Below, one piece after another: positions 36,483 to 48,175 of a DNA stretch of 64,000 nt. The number at the start of each line of letters is the position of its first letter. Positions within the stretch are counted from its first letter, which is position 1. Source of the stretch: Mercurialis annua (Eukaryota; Streptophyta; Magnoliopsida; Malpighiales; Euphorbiaceae). The notes under the pieces were generated by a model, which saw nothing but the letters and a program-made list of their open reading frames with translations, made no database searches and had not been told where the DNA came from. The stretch covers positions 23,415,001-23,479,000 of the forward strand of contig NC_065574.1 in assembly GCF_937616625.2 (NCBI RefSeq). Direction: 5' to 3'. The position numbers were made by a program, and so were the translations under genes.

Positions 36483-37164
36483 TATATAGTTAGAACAAAC
36501 ACAGAATGAGAAAAATACAAATATTAAAAATTAAAAAAAAATCATCATAATTAATCTCATAATTTATTTATTTATGTGATTCTTTTGATTATAATTTTTT
36601 TTCTACGAGTTCTTTCTTTCATAATTGTTTTTTAATCACCGTTTGATTGTATAAATCTTAAAATTTGAATTAAATATAAATATATTACAATAAGAAGATA
36701 TAAATAGTTCTAAAATATCATTCTATAATACATAATTATTATTTTACATATATAAAAAAATGTATATAGTACGACTTAAATGTTAATATATTTTCCTATT
36801 AGAAACTTTATCTTTCATGTTAGATAAAACAATAATTAAATAAAAAATTTCTACATATTAATATCAAAAAAAATTTAATATGTAATAAATTAACAATTAT
36901 AAACATGAAACTTTTATATTAATTTTGTAATATATATAAATATTCTTAATGTATATATTTTTTGTACATTAATATAATATTTTTGTATTAATATAACCCT
37001 TATCATGATAAATAATTATGTTTTAATAAAATGATACAATTTATAGAATTAACATTGTGTAATAAAAAGATTGGGAAAATAAAAATATTTCTTGAAATAA
37101 TATATTAGTTCAATATTAATAAAATTGACTATAAAATGTCAAAGCAATGCTTGTCCATTTTGCT
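36483..37164. other. AT-rich stretch, no gene seen
   Basis: Very AT-rich sequence between the MITE and the recognisable start of the LTR at 37165. Nothing further recognised. Confidence 0.4.
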
Positions 37165-37232
37165 AAGTTAACATTGTTTTTTTTATAAATCAAATTCTTG
37201 CTGTCCACGTTTCTTCTTCCCCTTATTTCTAT

Positions 37233-37237
<5 letters not shown>

Positions 37238-37311
<74 letters not shown>

Positions 37312-37312
37312 T
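37238..37312. repeat. (TA)n microsatellite
   Basis: About 37 TA units with one GTA interruption at 37293. The corresponding place in the sister LTR (about 45700) has only a short 'tatatatat', so it expanded after insertion. Confidence 0.95.
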
Positions 37313-37640
37313 TAATCTATAAGTTTTAATTATACATCGAGACTTTCAAATTTTGACATTCTAATTTCAAGGTTTATCCGAAACTTTTGACTCTTCAATT
37401 AGAGATGTATATTGATATATTAATTATTAATATATCTTTTATACGACACCGAATAATAATTTTCTTTATTTTCTCTTATTTTATCATTCATAATTTTTAA
37501 TTTTTAAAATCCTATAATTATGACATATTTTCGGAACACTTATAAATTGAATTTATTTTTAAATTTAATTTATGTACTTCCGACTGTCAAAATCTTGACA
37601 CGTGACCTATTCCGACCATTTAAAATTATGGTATGTTATA

Positions 37641-38720
37641 TTCTTCCCACCTTATAAAAATTCATCCTCGAATTCCAAATATAAACCACGTGACAAATAA
37701 CTCCATGACTTTATACTCTCTTTCCCGTTACTTATGCTTTTGAATCATCTTCAAAATTCACACATATCTCTAATCATTTTTTCACAAAATAACCTCGTAT
37801 ATCTCTCCATTCGACAATCACAACAGTTAAAACTTAAGTATCTATCTCAAGAATATCCATCGGTTCAATTAAAAATTATCTAGGTTTTACTAAACCCTAT
37901 CGATTTCTAAATATCGTCTAAAACTCGTTTAATATTTTCTTGACCATAACTGTATTATCCAACTTTTATTCTTGTACTCCTCCGTTTCACCCTCGAGGAT
38001 CACTAAAAATTTGACCTCGAGTATTTACTTTTGTTATAGAGTTCTGATGTAGGTATACTTACATAACAAACAAACACGTTTTTAAACATTTCAACTATCT
38101 TTGAAAGACTTCCAAACAAAACGAGTATTTGCAAAATTCACTTTCAAACTGTTTAAACATCAGCATAATAGTGCATTAGGGTGATGACTTCTCCCATCCC
38201 CAAAGAATTGCCACAACTTACTTTTTTCTTAGTGATGAATGTTCTACTAATGCATGAATTCATGTATGTAGTGATACATTTCTATCAATGTCATGGCATT
38301 TACAAATGACTATTGCGGGTCTAGGGACAATTATGCTTTCAAAACCATTCAAATAGATAACCTTAATAAGTTATAAACATTTTGTTCTTTAAGTTCTCCA
38401 TACCCTAAACTCTGTAACCAGTAAGATTTCTCCACTTCTCTAAATCCATACTTCTCTCGTCAATCGTACTTCGTTTGATATTCAAGCATCAATATCGAGT
38501 CGTCTAGACCGCAAGCATGCGTATGTCGCAGTCTTATATACCACAAGGAAAGGCTGAGAGCCTATGAAACATAAGAATATATGTAGAAGACATGACTCCA
38601 ATCCTATGTGCCGCAGTAGTTCCTATGAGTACCTATGACACATACCCCATATTCCAAAATCATCTATCAGCAATGTTTTTAAATTCTCGAGTCCGCGAAT
38701 CATTGCTTTGATACCACCTT
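37641..38720 (-). other. Residual interior of nested element
   Basis: Minus strand: primer site TGGTATCAAAGC (38716-38705), leader, then a jump to sequence like 8550-9250, ending in a polypurine tract (AAGGTGGGAAGAA, about 37641-37655). gag and pol are absent. 'ttcctcgaattcc' in reverse recalls the 'ttcgaggacgaa' text before the tract in the other copies. Confidence 0.7.
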
Positions 38721-39255
38721 TGTCACGACCCAAATTTCACCCTAAATCTCAAGCCGAGACCGGTGCTAGAGAATGGGAGTGGTTGCTCGGAAACCCGTAG
38801 CAAGCCTTAAAAACCTTTACAATTTTTTTGCGTTTTGGAATCATAAAAAGGTTCGCAACCTCGTTGCAGAAACACTTTAAAGCCTATATTAAAAACGCGA
38901 TTAAAAAACCATTATTGTATTTCAAGAACCCAGAGTGTAAACATCATTCTCTTGTGACGTACCTGCTCTGTTTACAATACAATACTAAAATGCTATTAAC
39001 ATAAGACCAGTGTACCTCGTTAAACGACTGGTCAAAGATTTTTAGAAAAACGCGCAACTTTTCAAATATATATAATATATAGTAGATCAAATCAGAGTTT
39101 ATCAATATAAAGTTAAAGTACTGAAAACAGAAATACAAACTTTCCGATATCCAACTACTTGCAGCTCTACAGATACAAACGACGACTTCCAAAATTATTG
39201 TGGAACCCTGACCTCGTAGCTATATAACCTGAAAGGGAAAACAGTGGGGGTCAGA

Positions 39256-42200
39256 TGAAATAACCCGGAAAATGATACGATAATTGGATCGTGCCACGAG
39301 TCCTAAATTATGGAATTTAGGCCAAGTAAGTTGGAAAAGAGGACCCGAGTAAGTCGACATTAAAATTTTAGTAAGAAATTTTCAATAATAATATTCCATA
39401 AAAGAAATGGAATTGGGTTAAGAAGGTATATAAGAGAAAGTTGCTAAAAGTACACTTTAGCCCAAAATTGGAAAATAAGCTTTTTTCCCGCAAAATAGAA
39501 ATTAAATAGACTATAGATGGGAATTAATATGTATAGAAATAATATCGATAAAATGGTTATCGATAGTTTTTAAAATGGAATTTAGACGAGAAAGTGAGAA
39601 AAAGTACAAGTTAGCTCAAAATTGGAAATTGAGCGTTTTTGGCCAAAAAACTGCCAAAGTAAATTATCGGAAATAGAATTATGAGATATTAGGGTGATAT
39701 TATTTATTTGGAAATAAATAATATAAAATTTATCGAGGTGTAAAAATAGGATATTTAATCGATGAAATTGGACAAGTTTTAAGTTAGAAATCAAAACGGG
39801 TTGAGTCGATTTCTTTAAGGACTAAATACAAGGAAAATGAGTTTTAAATCATAAAAAGACTCATTTCTTCAGCTGAAATGAATAAATCCCGTAGCTCCTT
39901 CAATCCCAAATCACAAAACCTTCAAATCATCATAACACTTTCGTTTCTTAACGGAATTGAGCGATTCTCACGGCCACGAAACGAGGAAAGCATCCTCTAA
40001 TGGATTGTGGCTTAAATTGGTGGTAAGTTTGAGTGATTATGGTTAGGGTTTCAGTTGAATTATTTCGGTTTTGGTGATTAAGTTGAGATTTTGGGATGAT
40101 TGATGTCTATTGGTGATTATAAGCTTGAAATGGATGATATGGATGGTGAATTCATGCTTATGCCTTTGGATTTGTGTCATCAACCAAGGTGATATTTTGT
40201 TGCTGAATTATATTAACTTTTATTGATGAGGTTGAATGAGTTTAATGGCATGTGTATTTGGCAATTGACATGTGATTAAAGGTGTTGGATAGTTGTGTTG
40301 TTATGGTTAAGAAATGGAATGAAATTTGATATGGAATTGGATTAAGGGCTTCGACTATTGAAGCATGATTAAGCTATGAGGATCAATTGTTAGTATTGAG
40401 CTTTAATTTGGGTAATTAGAGATGAATTTAAGTTGATTGAGATTGATAAGTTTTGGATTGAGTGTTTGCTGGAATTGTTGGCTGCAGAATAGGGGGTATT
40501 GCGAGGGAAATATCTCGAGCTATGCAGCTATGAATTAAGTTCTGTTTGTTGGTACAGAAACTTAAAGGTGTTATCTGAAAATGTTTAGGTTTGAGTTTCT
40601 GCAGATTCGGCCTCTAAGTTTCCAAAACGAAGAAGAATATTAAGTTGCGCGTAACAGTTCTGTAATCAGGACAGCCTCAAGTTATTAACTTCCGGGCTGG
40701 TTTCCGACACCTTCGGATGCTAGTATTAGTCCGAGACCTAAACAACAGTTGTAGAGGACATTCTGAACTTTAAGAATGTTGGTTTAGTTTAGAGGTCGGA
40801 CTATTTTACGATTAGTAAACGTAGGGGATTACGGGGTCGATAATGCAACAAGTTATGTACTTGTTTAATCTCTAGTCTTTGTGTCTATTGAATTAGAATC
40901 TCACTTGAGATCCATTTGATAAATGTCCTAGGTCCGACAAGGCGACCTAATAGCGGACGAGGAGCTCAGGGAGCTTACTCTATAGTAAACGAAATGATTG
41001 GAATAGCAAGTTGTGAGTAAGGTATAACTCACTCAGCTTAAAGCTGACACCCCACAGTGTTTTCTTTCAAGTACCTAGACTCTGGACTTGTCTAGAAGTC
41101 ACTTCTTGATCGGAAGTCAATCTTGACGTGTACAGTCCGGACTTCCGTAATTGCTGTAGTAGTGTCTTGTCCGACCAGAGTCGTGGTCTAGTACACCATT
41201 GTGATACGATGTTGGTTTTCACTTGCTGGCTTTGTAGTTATACATGTTTTGTACACGGAAGGTGAATACCCGTGATGCTATTATTTTGGAACACTAGTAT
41301 ATATCAGGCCAGAACGTACATGATACGGAAACAGTAAGCCCAAGTAGTTTGTATCAGTAAATTACTAGTGTATAATGATGTGCGTGTGTAAATGCTTCCG
41401 GTTATAATGTCAATGCATGATTGATGTTTTGCGAAAACGTTTTGATGGTTTTAGGCTTGCTACGGGTTTTAGAACTACCATTCCCATTCCCTAGCGCCAG
41501 TCTCGGCTAGAGATTTCGAGTCTTCACAAAGTTGGTATCAGATCCGTTAGTCTAGTTACTACTACTAATATGGTTTGGGGCAGATTGATACTACTGCCAA
41601 TTGGTAATTGAGTACCTAGGAACTACTGCATAGAAAAGAGTCATACCCGAGTCTTATTGTCATTGATTGATTGTTTATGTTAAGGTTGATCGATCAATTT
41701 ATGAAATGTTGTTTGCTCTTTGTGAAGTACATGGTTGAGTCGAGGATGTGTACTACGTTTTGATAACATATGCATGTGCCAAACGCATATTGAGATTGGA
41801 CGTTGTGAGAATGGAATCTCACAATAAGTTATTCATGTTTCAACATGTCTAGGAAAATGGAGCTCAGTCAAGCACCAACAAGAAAGGAGGAAGTGCCTCC
41901 GATATATCAAAACAGTTTCTACGCAGATCATGTACCAAGCAACAAAAGAGTAACTTCTGTGAATCAGGGTGACTTTCATGACAAGGTTGGTGGATCATTA
42001 GAGATCCATCAGTGAGTCATCAAAGGAGGATCTGTCAGAAAATTCTGACAACAGAACAGTTCAGCAGTGAAAAGTTCTAGGATGGATTATAGAGGTATCA
42101 TAATGCGAGAAAGGATGTGCATATAAGAGAACTTCACACAAAGATTAGTATGAACATTATCAGGACACAGTTAGAGGCGTATTCATGAGGTATGCTATCT

Positions 42201-45200
42201 GTTAAGACATACATCGAGGTGTTTCTGTTTATGATAAGAGCAGTTCCTGAGGATAACAAGGAAAACGACGTAATCAACTGTCGTTATCTCAAAGGGCCTA
42301 GTACCCAAGTTGTGGAACTGTATCAAGATACGCATGAGCATTACAAATTAATATCCGCTAGGGCTATTCAGATAGCAAAGCGATCGTAAGTAGAGCGGTA
42401 ATCTGATCCGATCTTTCTTCTTCGAACAAGAAGAATACCCTCTGCTTGGAGATCATGCTAGTAGTACTTGGCATAACCCTGCACTTGTGGAAAGAGGCAG
42501 AGGTAGTATTAGACGCATTAGAAAATGCGAACATGGTATCATGACTCAAGAGAGATACGAGTCTAGTATGGCACCCCAAGTATGACATGAATTCTGTGTT
42601 GTGTGCCATACACGCTAATATTATTAGTGTCTTTATATGCCAAATATGTTTATATGATTGAAATGTTTGTTTTGTTTGTTATTTGATCAATTGTTTTGAT
42701 ATGCATTGATTGAACCATGTTAATTGAGATATTTCCTATAGAGGTAGATTAATAAAGTCGCGCATATAGGTTTTATCCTCAACGTAGTTATTGATATAGA
42801 GATGAAACAAAGAAATAAATGAAAAAAAATACATAAAGCACATAACACGTATGCGATATGAAACATAATTCCCTATATTACGTTTTAATTACCACGAGTA
42901 TGGTAAACGATGTTGAAGGAAGAGGCTATGAAAGATTGATCTGTAAGCCTAAGGGCTACGTGGTATCAAAATGTGATCGGGATTGTGAACAATAGAGACG
43001 GATGGATATCGAAACGGGGGAAAATGAAAGGATTCGATTAGCAATGTTAAAAGAATAGCATTAGTTATAAAACACTTTGATAAGTGTTAAAGGAATAACG
43101 ATAATTCCAACATAAAATCATAATAAAACCCCGAGTAAAGAATAACGAAAAGCCATTAAAATCGCAAAGTGGGTAATCTGAAGGGACTCACTATGATTTT
43201 AAAAAGAGAAAATCCTATGATTTTAAACAGTACGAATGTGGTCAGACATTGAATATAGCATGTCATAATCACGTTAATAGTGCATACGAGTATATATATA
43301 AATATTTTCTATATAAACTACATTTTTAAATGTAGATCATGCATCATACTCGTACCGAAACTGAAAAAAAAAACGTGATTTTATCGAGCAACTCTTTAGC
43401 GATGAGATGTGTCATCACCCTGAGCTACAATTGTATTGATATTTTCAAACGCTTTAAATAAAGTTATTGGAGTCAAAAAAAGATTTGAAAGGCTAGCCAA
43501 ATATGTTTGAAATTAATTTGTTTTGTAAGAAACTTAGATGTAAAGCCCTGCGATAGTAAAATAAAAAATGATTCTTGATGAACAAGAATAAACATATGTG
43601 ATGAAATACACCCCAATATAAGCATTGAGCCTTAAAGATAATCAAATATTATCAAACTATTCGATGCAAGACACAAGAAGTGTCGGTAAGATACCTACGA
43701 TTGGTACTTACCTAAGTATAAGATAGGGGTATGAAATGGAAAGTATAAAGAGTAAAGAAAGGAAAGATAAAGACCCGAAAAGAATACGGGTCATGGAAAG
43801 ACCATGTAATTATATGAAGGGTTGAGTAATAGGCGTAGAACGCTTACTACTCAACGAGAGTAAACGAGAAAGGCAATAGATTGTGATGAGGTAGTCTAAC
43901 AAGAAGACGCCTATTATGAAAGACGAAAGAAATAAGATAAGAACTTCAATGGACGATGATAAAGGAATCATCAGTCCTATGTTCATAAGAACCAAGAGGT
44001 ATCATGTACAATATGTACATTGGAATAGGATCGACGATATGATCACGAAACAAAATAAGAAAGGGAAAAGAAAGATTTCATCGGACAATGGTATACACAA
44101 TACCAATCTGATATGAACAATAAAAATCAATGGATCAAGAGATAAGAAGTACGTCACGAAAGATGGACGCGATGCATGGTAAGTAATGCTTACTAAGTAT
44201 TTAACTTCATGGGTTCAACGCTAGCAAGCCATGAAGGATGCAGTGGTATAAGAGGAAAAGTATTCCTATATACCATAATATATCAACAAGGATATCTGAT
44301 GAAAGATCGTATACATCTAATTGTCAATACAAAAGTTAGTAAATGGTTAGTCAGAGTAGCAGCGTGAAAGTGTGAAAGAAAAAGATGAACGTATACGCGA
44401 TCTAGTACGAGACGAGAAGAAGATAGAGATTCAACGAGAGTAGTACAACCTAACGAGTAAAAGTTAGGACTATGAGTTAAGACACCTCCAGAGATAATCG
44501 AAGAGAAGTTGATGAGACTATTATGGAATAATAGTTCATCCCAAATATCAAAAGAAGTAAATGACCTCGTTAAGCCAACTCCAATGAGCATAGTTGGCAA
44601 CAACTAAGAGGATAGTTTCTGAGATTAAGGAGATGTCGAAAGTAGTTCGACTCTAAACAAAAGTTGTAAACAAGAAAATAAGGTATAAGAATCCTGAATT
44701 TATTTCAGGAAAAGAGTGTGCGAATGCTTAGTCTATAGACTCCAACAACAGTCTATATAAGAAATTCTACTATTCAAAGGATGGACCAGGAAAGCGACTT
44801 ACAGACCAATTTTTGACGCTTCCGAATATTATTGACAACCTGATGTTCCAATGAAAGTTGTAGACAACATTGTTGACTATAGGATGTCAACATTGTTTAG
44901 TAAACAAACGCTTTCAAATAAGTAGTTTGGATAGCCAAAGTAAGCTAGACAGACAACTTTGGACAAGTTTAGGATAACTTGAAGTAGTAAGATAAAGTTT
45001 TTTTTTTTGATATCCATAAAATAATGGATAAAGACTAAAGAAGTATTTGCTATAAGAAGTGAAAAGATATGAGCCTAGTAAGATAAGAAGTTAATAGACA
45101 ACGGGAGTAAAATCCCAATGCGACAACAACTGTTGTCCTACCATTACGGAAATCGTATGCGAAACAGCTACGTGTGAACTAAGAAGTTCACAACGAGATA

Positions 45201-45541
45201 GATCACAAAGGAGATCAACAATTTAAGAATAAGATACAAAAGGACGTAGCAGTAAGACTAATCATCTTGATCAAGATGTTAGCAGCTATTATAAGATGAA
45301 TCAAAGACTTGATAACAAAGACATTTATTCAAGTTATAGACAGAAAAGTGTTAGAAAGAGAAGGAACACTCTAATAAAAGAGTGTACTTAAGAAGTCAAA
45401 ATGAGTATGCGATGGAAATACTCATATATGCTTATTTTGAGTAAGTGGCAAAGATTTGAATTCGAGGACGAGTTCATTTTAAGGTGGGGTGAATGTAATA
45501 ACCCTGAAAATGATACGATAATTAGATCGTGCCACGAGTCC
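39256..45541 (+). mobile_element. Chromovirus-like element, 3' LTR truncated
   Basis: The 5' LTR 39256-41528 starts TGAAATAACCCGGAAAATGA and ends GAGTCTTCACA. Primer site TGGTATCAGATC at 41533-41544. A gag remnant follows, then a purine-rich interior (42640-45470), a tract (TTTTAAGGTGGGGTGAA, to 45493) and the first 48 bp of the 3' LTR (TGTAATAACCCTGAAAATGA) before truncation. Bases 44180-44240 and 44500-44540 align with the complete element at 48176-57597 in reverse. No pol motif recognised. Confidence 0.8.
41845..42389 (+). pseudogene. gag: Gag remnant
   Basis: Starts MSRKMELSQAP, matching the MSRQEGD start in the element at 48176-57597. It then loses frame through several stops. The last part, 42192-42389 (VKTYIEVFLFMIRAVPED, then YLKGPSTQVVELY and AIQIAKRS), fits the C-terminal capsid region of chromovirus Gag, where a ..V..Y...F..L stretch precedes ..FL.GL. 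and a helical tail. No zinc knuckle follows. Confidence 0.5.
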
Positions 45542-46180
45542 TTGAGAGAGCCATGATTTGGATCTCCTTTGATAAACAGGGATGGCTTATTTATAGGCCA
45601 TCTCCACCGAATTACCACTAATTAACATTGTTTTTTTTATATAAATCAAATCCTTGCCACCCACGTTTCTTTTTTCCCTTATCTTCTATTCTTTTTTTAT
45701 TATATTTATTATATATATATTTAATTACTTATAACCTTTAATTATACATCGAGACTTTCAAATTTTTGACATTCTAATTTCAAGGTTTTATCGGAAACTT
45801 TTAACTCTTCAACTAGAGATGTATATTGATATATTAATTATCAATATATTTTCTTATACGAAACCGAACAATATTTTTCTCTATTTTCTCTTATTTTATT
45901 ATTCTTAATTTTTAATTCTTAAAATCCTATAATTATAATATACTTCTCGGAACATTTATATATTAAATTTATCCTTAAATTAATTTACGTACTCTCGACT
46001 ATCAAAATCTTGACACGTGGCCTATTCCAACCATTTAAAATTCCAGGGTGTTACATTAGGGTTTTTCCTATCTTAAGTTAAAATGTTGAAGATAAAAAAT
46101 GAAATAATAGTGGAGCTCTAGGGTATTTATAGTAGTTGAAGGGTGGGACAAAAGGGCATGCAAGTGCCTAAAATATTACA

Positions 46181-48175
46181 CTTAAACCAAATCAATCCAA
46201 TTTTAACTCCAAAACGATTTTGTAATCAAACGAAACTTTAACGATAACTTCTTAATAAAAGTGATAAGGGACTGTAGCGTCCAATGATAATTTCAAGAGA
46301 AATCTGTCCGGGTGACGAGCTATTGATTTGCCTGCTGGAATCTAAGCAGGCGTAGTCTGTGCATAGCTGCAAACTTTGAGGATTAAAATGCAATTAGGCA
46401 TAAATAGCCCATAAAAATCCAAAGAGATTGTAGTCTAAGTCCAGAAATTGGACTAATTGCAATGTCTTAAAAGTTTATGGGCCAATTTACAAGTTTTACG
46501 GACTAAATTGACCATAAACAAACCCATAGGGTCCCAAGACTCGTTTTTAATAGGCCAAATGTCTTAAAAAGGCCAAATCTTTCATAAAAGTTTCACAAAA
46601 GTCCCGACCTTCCAATTTTGTCGATTTTGGCCAAAAACAAATTATTTGGTTTCAATTGTGGCCAACTCTCAATTTGATTTCAATTTGCTTATGTGGAGCC
46701 TATGTGACGCCTATATGGCAATGCCAAATATTGAAAGGTCGGGACTTTTGTGAAACCAAATAGTCCATTTTTGGCCAAAATCGACAAAATTGAAAGGTCA
46801 GGACTTTTGTAAAATCAAATAATCAGTTTTTGGCAAAAATCGACAAAATTGAAAGGTCAGGACTTTTGTGAAACTTTTGTAAAAGGTTTGGCCTTTTTAC
46901 AACATTTGGCCTTTTTAATATTTTCGGGCACCAAAACTGACTTTTGGGCGTCTTTTTCTTAGCCATCAAGTCTTAATACGGGAGTTGCTCCCTTAAAGTA
47001 GTTTTCACTAATCCCAACACCTTAATTAATTATCTTAAATACATTAATTAAAATTGGAAAAGGGCATAAAACTTATTTGACAAAACACTAACCTTCGCTA
47101 ACCTTAAACCTAATTAACCTATATTAATAGTACTGTTAACTCACTAAATCAGGGGTCGGACCAAAAACACATAAACCCTAGCATATAAATTCGATCCCCC
47201 TCCCCTAGAAAAAGCCTAATTTGGCCGAACACAATAGCACACACCACACACAAATCTAGACCAGAAAACACCTAAATACGCTTTGATTCTCTAAGAACGC
47301 AAGCCCTGCACAGTTTCGAAGCTGGATTCCGCATCCACTTTGCCAGCAAACGAGCCAAGAACGAAGACCGGTACCTTTGACGGCTCTAACCTTCTTTCCA
47401 TCACTTTTTGATATGTTTATTTAGAATTTCTAGATTTCATGTTTTAGACTGTATGTTTAGGCTACTTTACTGTAAATTGCTTAAATAATGTTTTTTTTTT
47501 CATAACTTCCGGTTTTTATAATATTTCCATGAAAATTGATTAGGAAGCATGTTAATAGTTGAATTAATATGTTTTGTATGTTTAAATCCAAAAACCCAGA
47601 CACTAGAATTGCTTAGAATGCATGTTCAGATTAATTACACTATTTGACATAATATGTTTAATTCGATAACAGCTGCAATTTGATAGTTGTAATGATGTAA
47701 ATACTCCTTACATGTTGTATTTAGAATGTTTTATTGTTTTTGCATGAAAAACAGACTCAAAAACGAGCTGAAACAAGCTAAAAACGCTAAAAAGACGCTG
47801 CCACCACATCATACTGCCGAGGTCGGCAATCACACTGGCATCGTATTCTTCATTCCTCAGCCTCCCAAATTTTCTCCTAGATATTCAGACTTCGATCCGA
47901 ATTTTAAAACGTGTTTCCTGGATCATCCGGACTCCGAATCAAGCCCAGTTTGAACCCAGTCGTAGTTTAATATTCTGTATTGTAACGGGCCATATGCGAT
48001 GTAAATAGGACACATAAATCAAAATATGAAACATAGTGTATATATCGGGCCCACGAGCCCGAGGCCCTGCAAACCAACAACTTCCAGAGCCGATTCCGGG
48101 CTAATCCAAACTCGCAATCGACTCCGGATCAAACTAGTAGAACCGGATTCCGGGCTAATCCAAACTCCATATACT
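46181..48175 (+). repeat. Tat/Ogre-like LTR, 5' part
   Basis: 46258-46990 matches 240-640 in reverse. The element continues after the 48176-57597 insertion to a TGGCGACTCC site at 57779. 47160-47400 has a leader-like, pyrimidine-poor stretch. A 75-codon frame at 47726 shows no domain and I do not call it. 48040-48165 has two copies of 'ccggattccgggctaatccaaactc'-like text. The left boundary with the neighbouring LTR lies between 46180 and 46258. Confidence 0.5.
46553..46911. mobile_element. Mutator-type MITE, TSD TTTTTAATA
   Basis: Begins GGCCAAATGT and ends ACATTTGGCC. The inverted repeats run for about 110 bp ('aaaaaggccaaa', 'agtttcacaaaagtcc', 'ttttgtcgattttggcc'). A perfect 9-bp duplication TTTTTAATA lies at 46544-46552 and 46912-46920. 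The centre adds a second direct copy of 'gacaaaattgaaaggtcagg', about 73 bp apart. The related LTR at 1-700 lacks it. No coding capacity. Confidence 0.92.

Larger units (their letters stand above)
31312..37640 (-). repeat. 3' LTR of nested element, interrupted
   Basis: Begins on the minus strand TATAACATACC (probably TGTAAC with G changed to A) and ends GGGTCGTGACA. It contains the 'gtcccgagaa...ccaccgagtta' motif four times (32040-32240). Interrupted by a solo LTR and two MITE-like elements. A small 'atcaaatcaaatcaaatc' repeat lies at 32008-32025. Confidence 0.75.
31312..46055 (-). mobile_element. 14.7 kb nested LTR element, TSD TTAGG
   Basis: The left edge is ttagg|tgtcacgaccc and the right edge is gggtgttaca|ttagg. 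TTAGG at 31307-31311 and 46056-46060 is a perfect 5-bp duplication. The LTR copy 31312-37640 and the copy 38721-46055 match at both their ends: 31312-31860 against 38721-39255, and 37165-37640 against 45618-46055. Between them lie only 1.08 kb of internal sequence, a primer site (38705-38716) and a polypurine tract. Without its insertions it would be a short non-autonomous element. Insertions: solo LTR 32724-34503, MITEs 35041-36195 and 36205-36482, LTR element 39256-45541. Confidence 0.85.
38721..46055 (-). repeat. 5' LTR of nested element, interrupted
   Basis: Minus strand start TGTAACACCC (46055), end GGGTCGTGACA (38721). Bases 39256-45541 are a later insertion. About 75 bases (45542-45617) are not matched in the sister LTR, and the middle of this LTR is missing, so a deletion removed it together with the insertion's 3' LTR. 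Confidence 0.75.

Noticed and set aside
47726..47953. 75-codon frame in the Tat/Ogre-like LTR
   Set aside because: No domain, no homologous frame in the related copy at 1-700, and LTRs of this type often hold short random frames.
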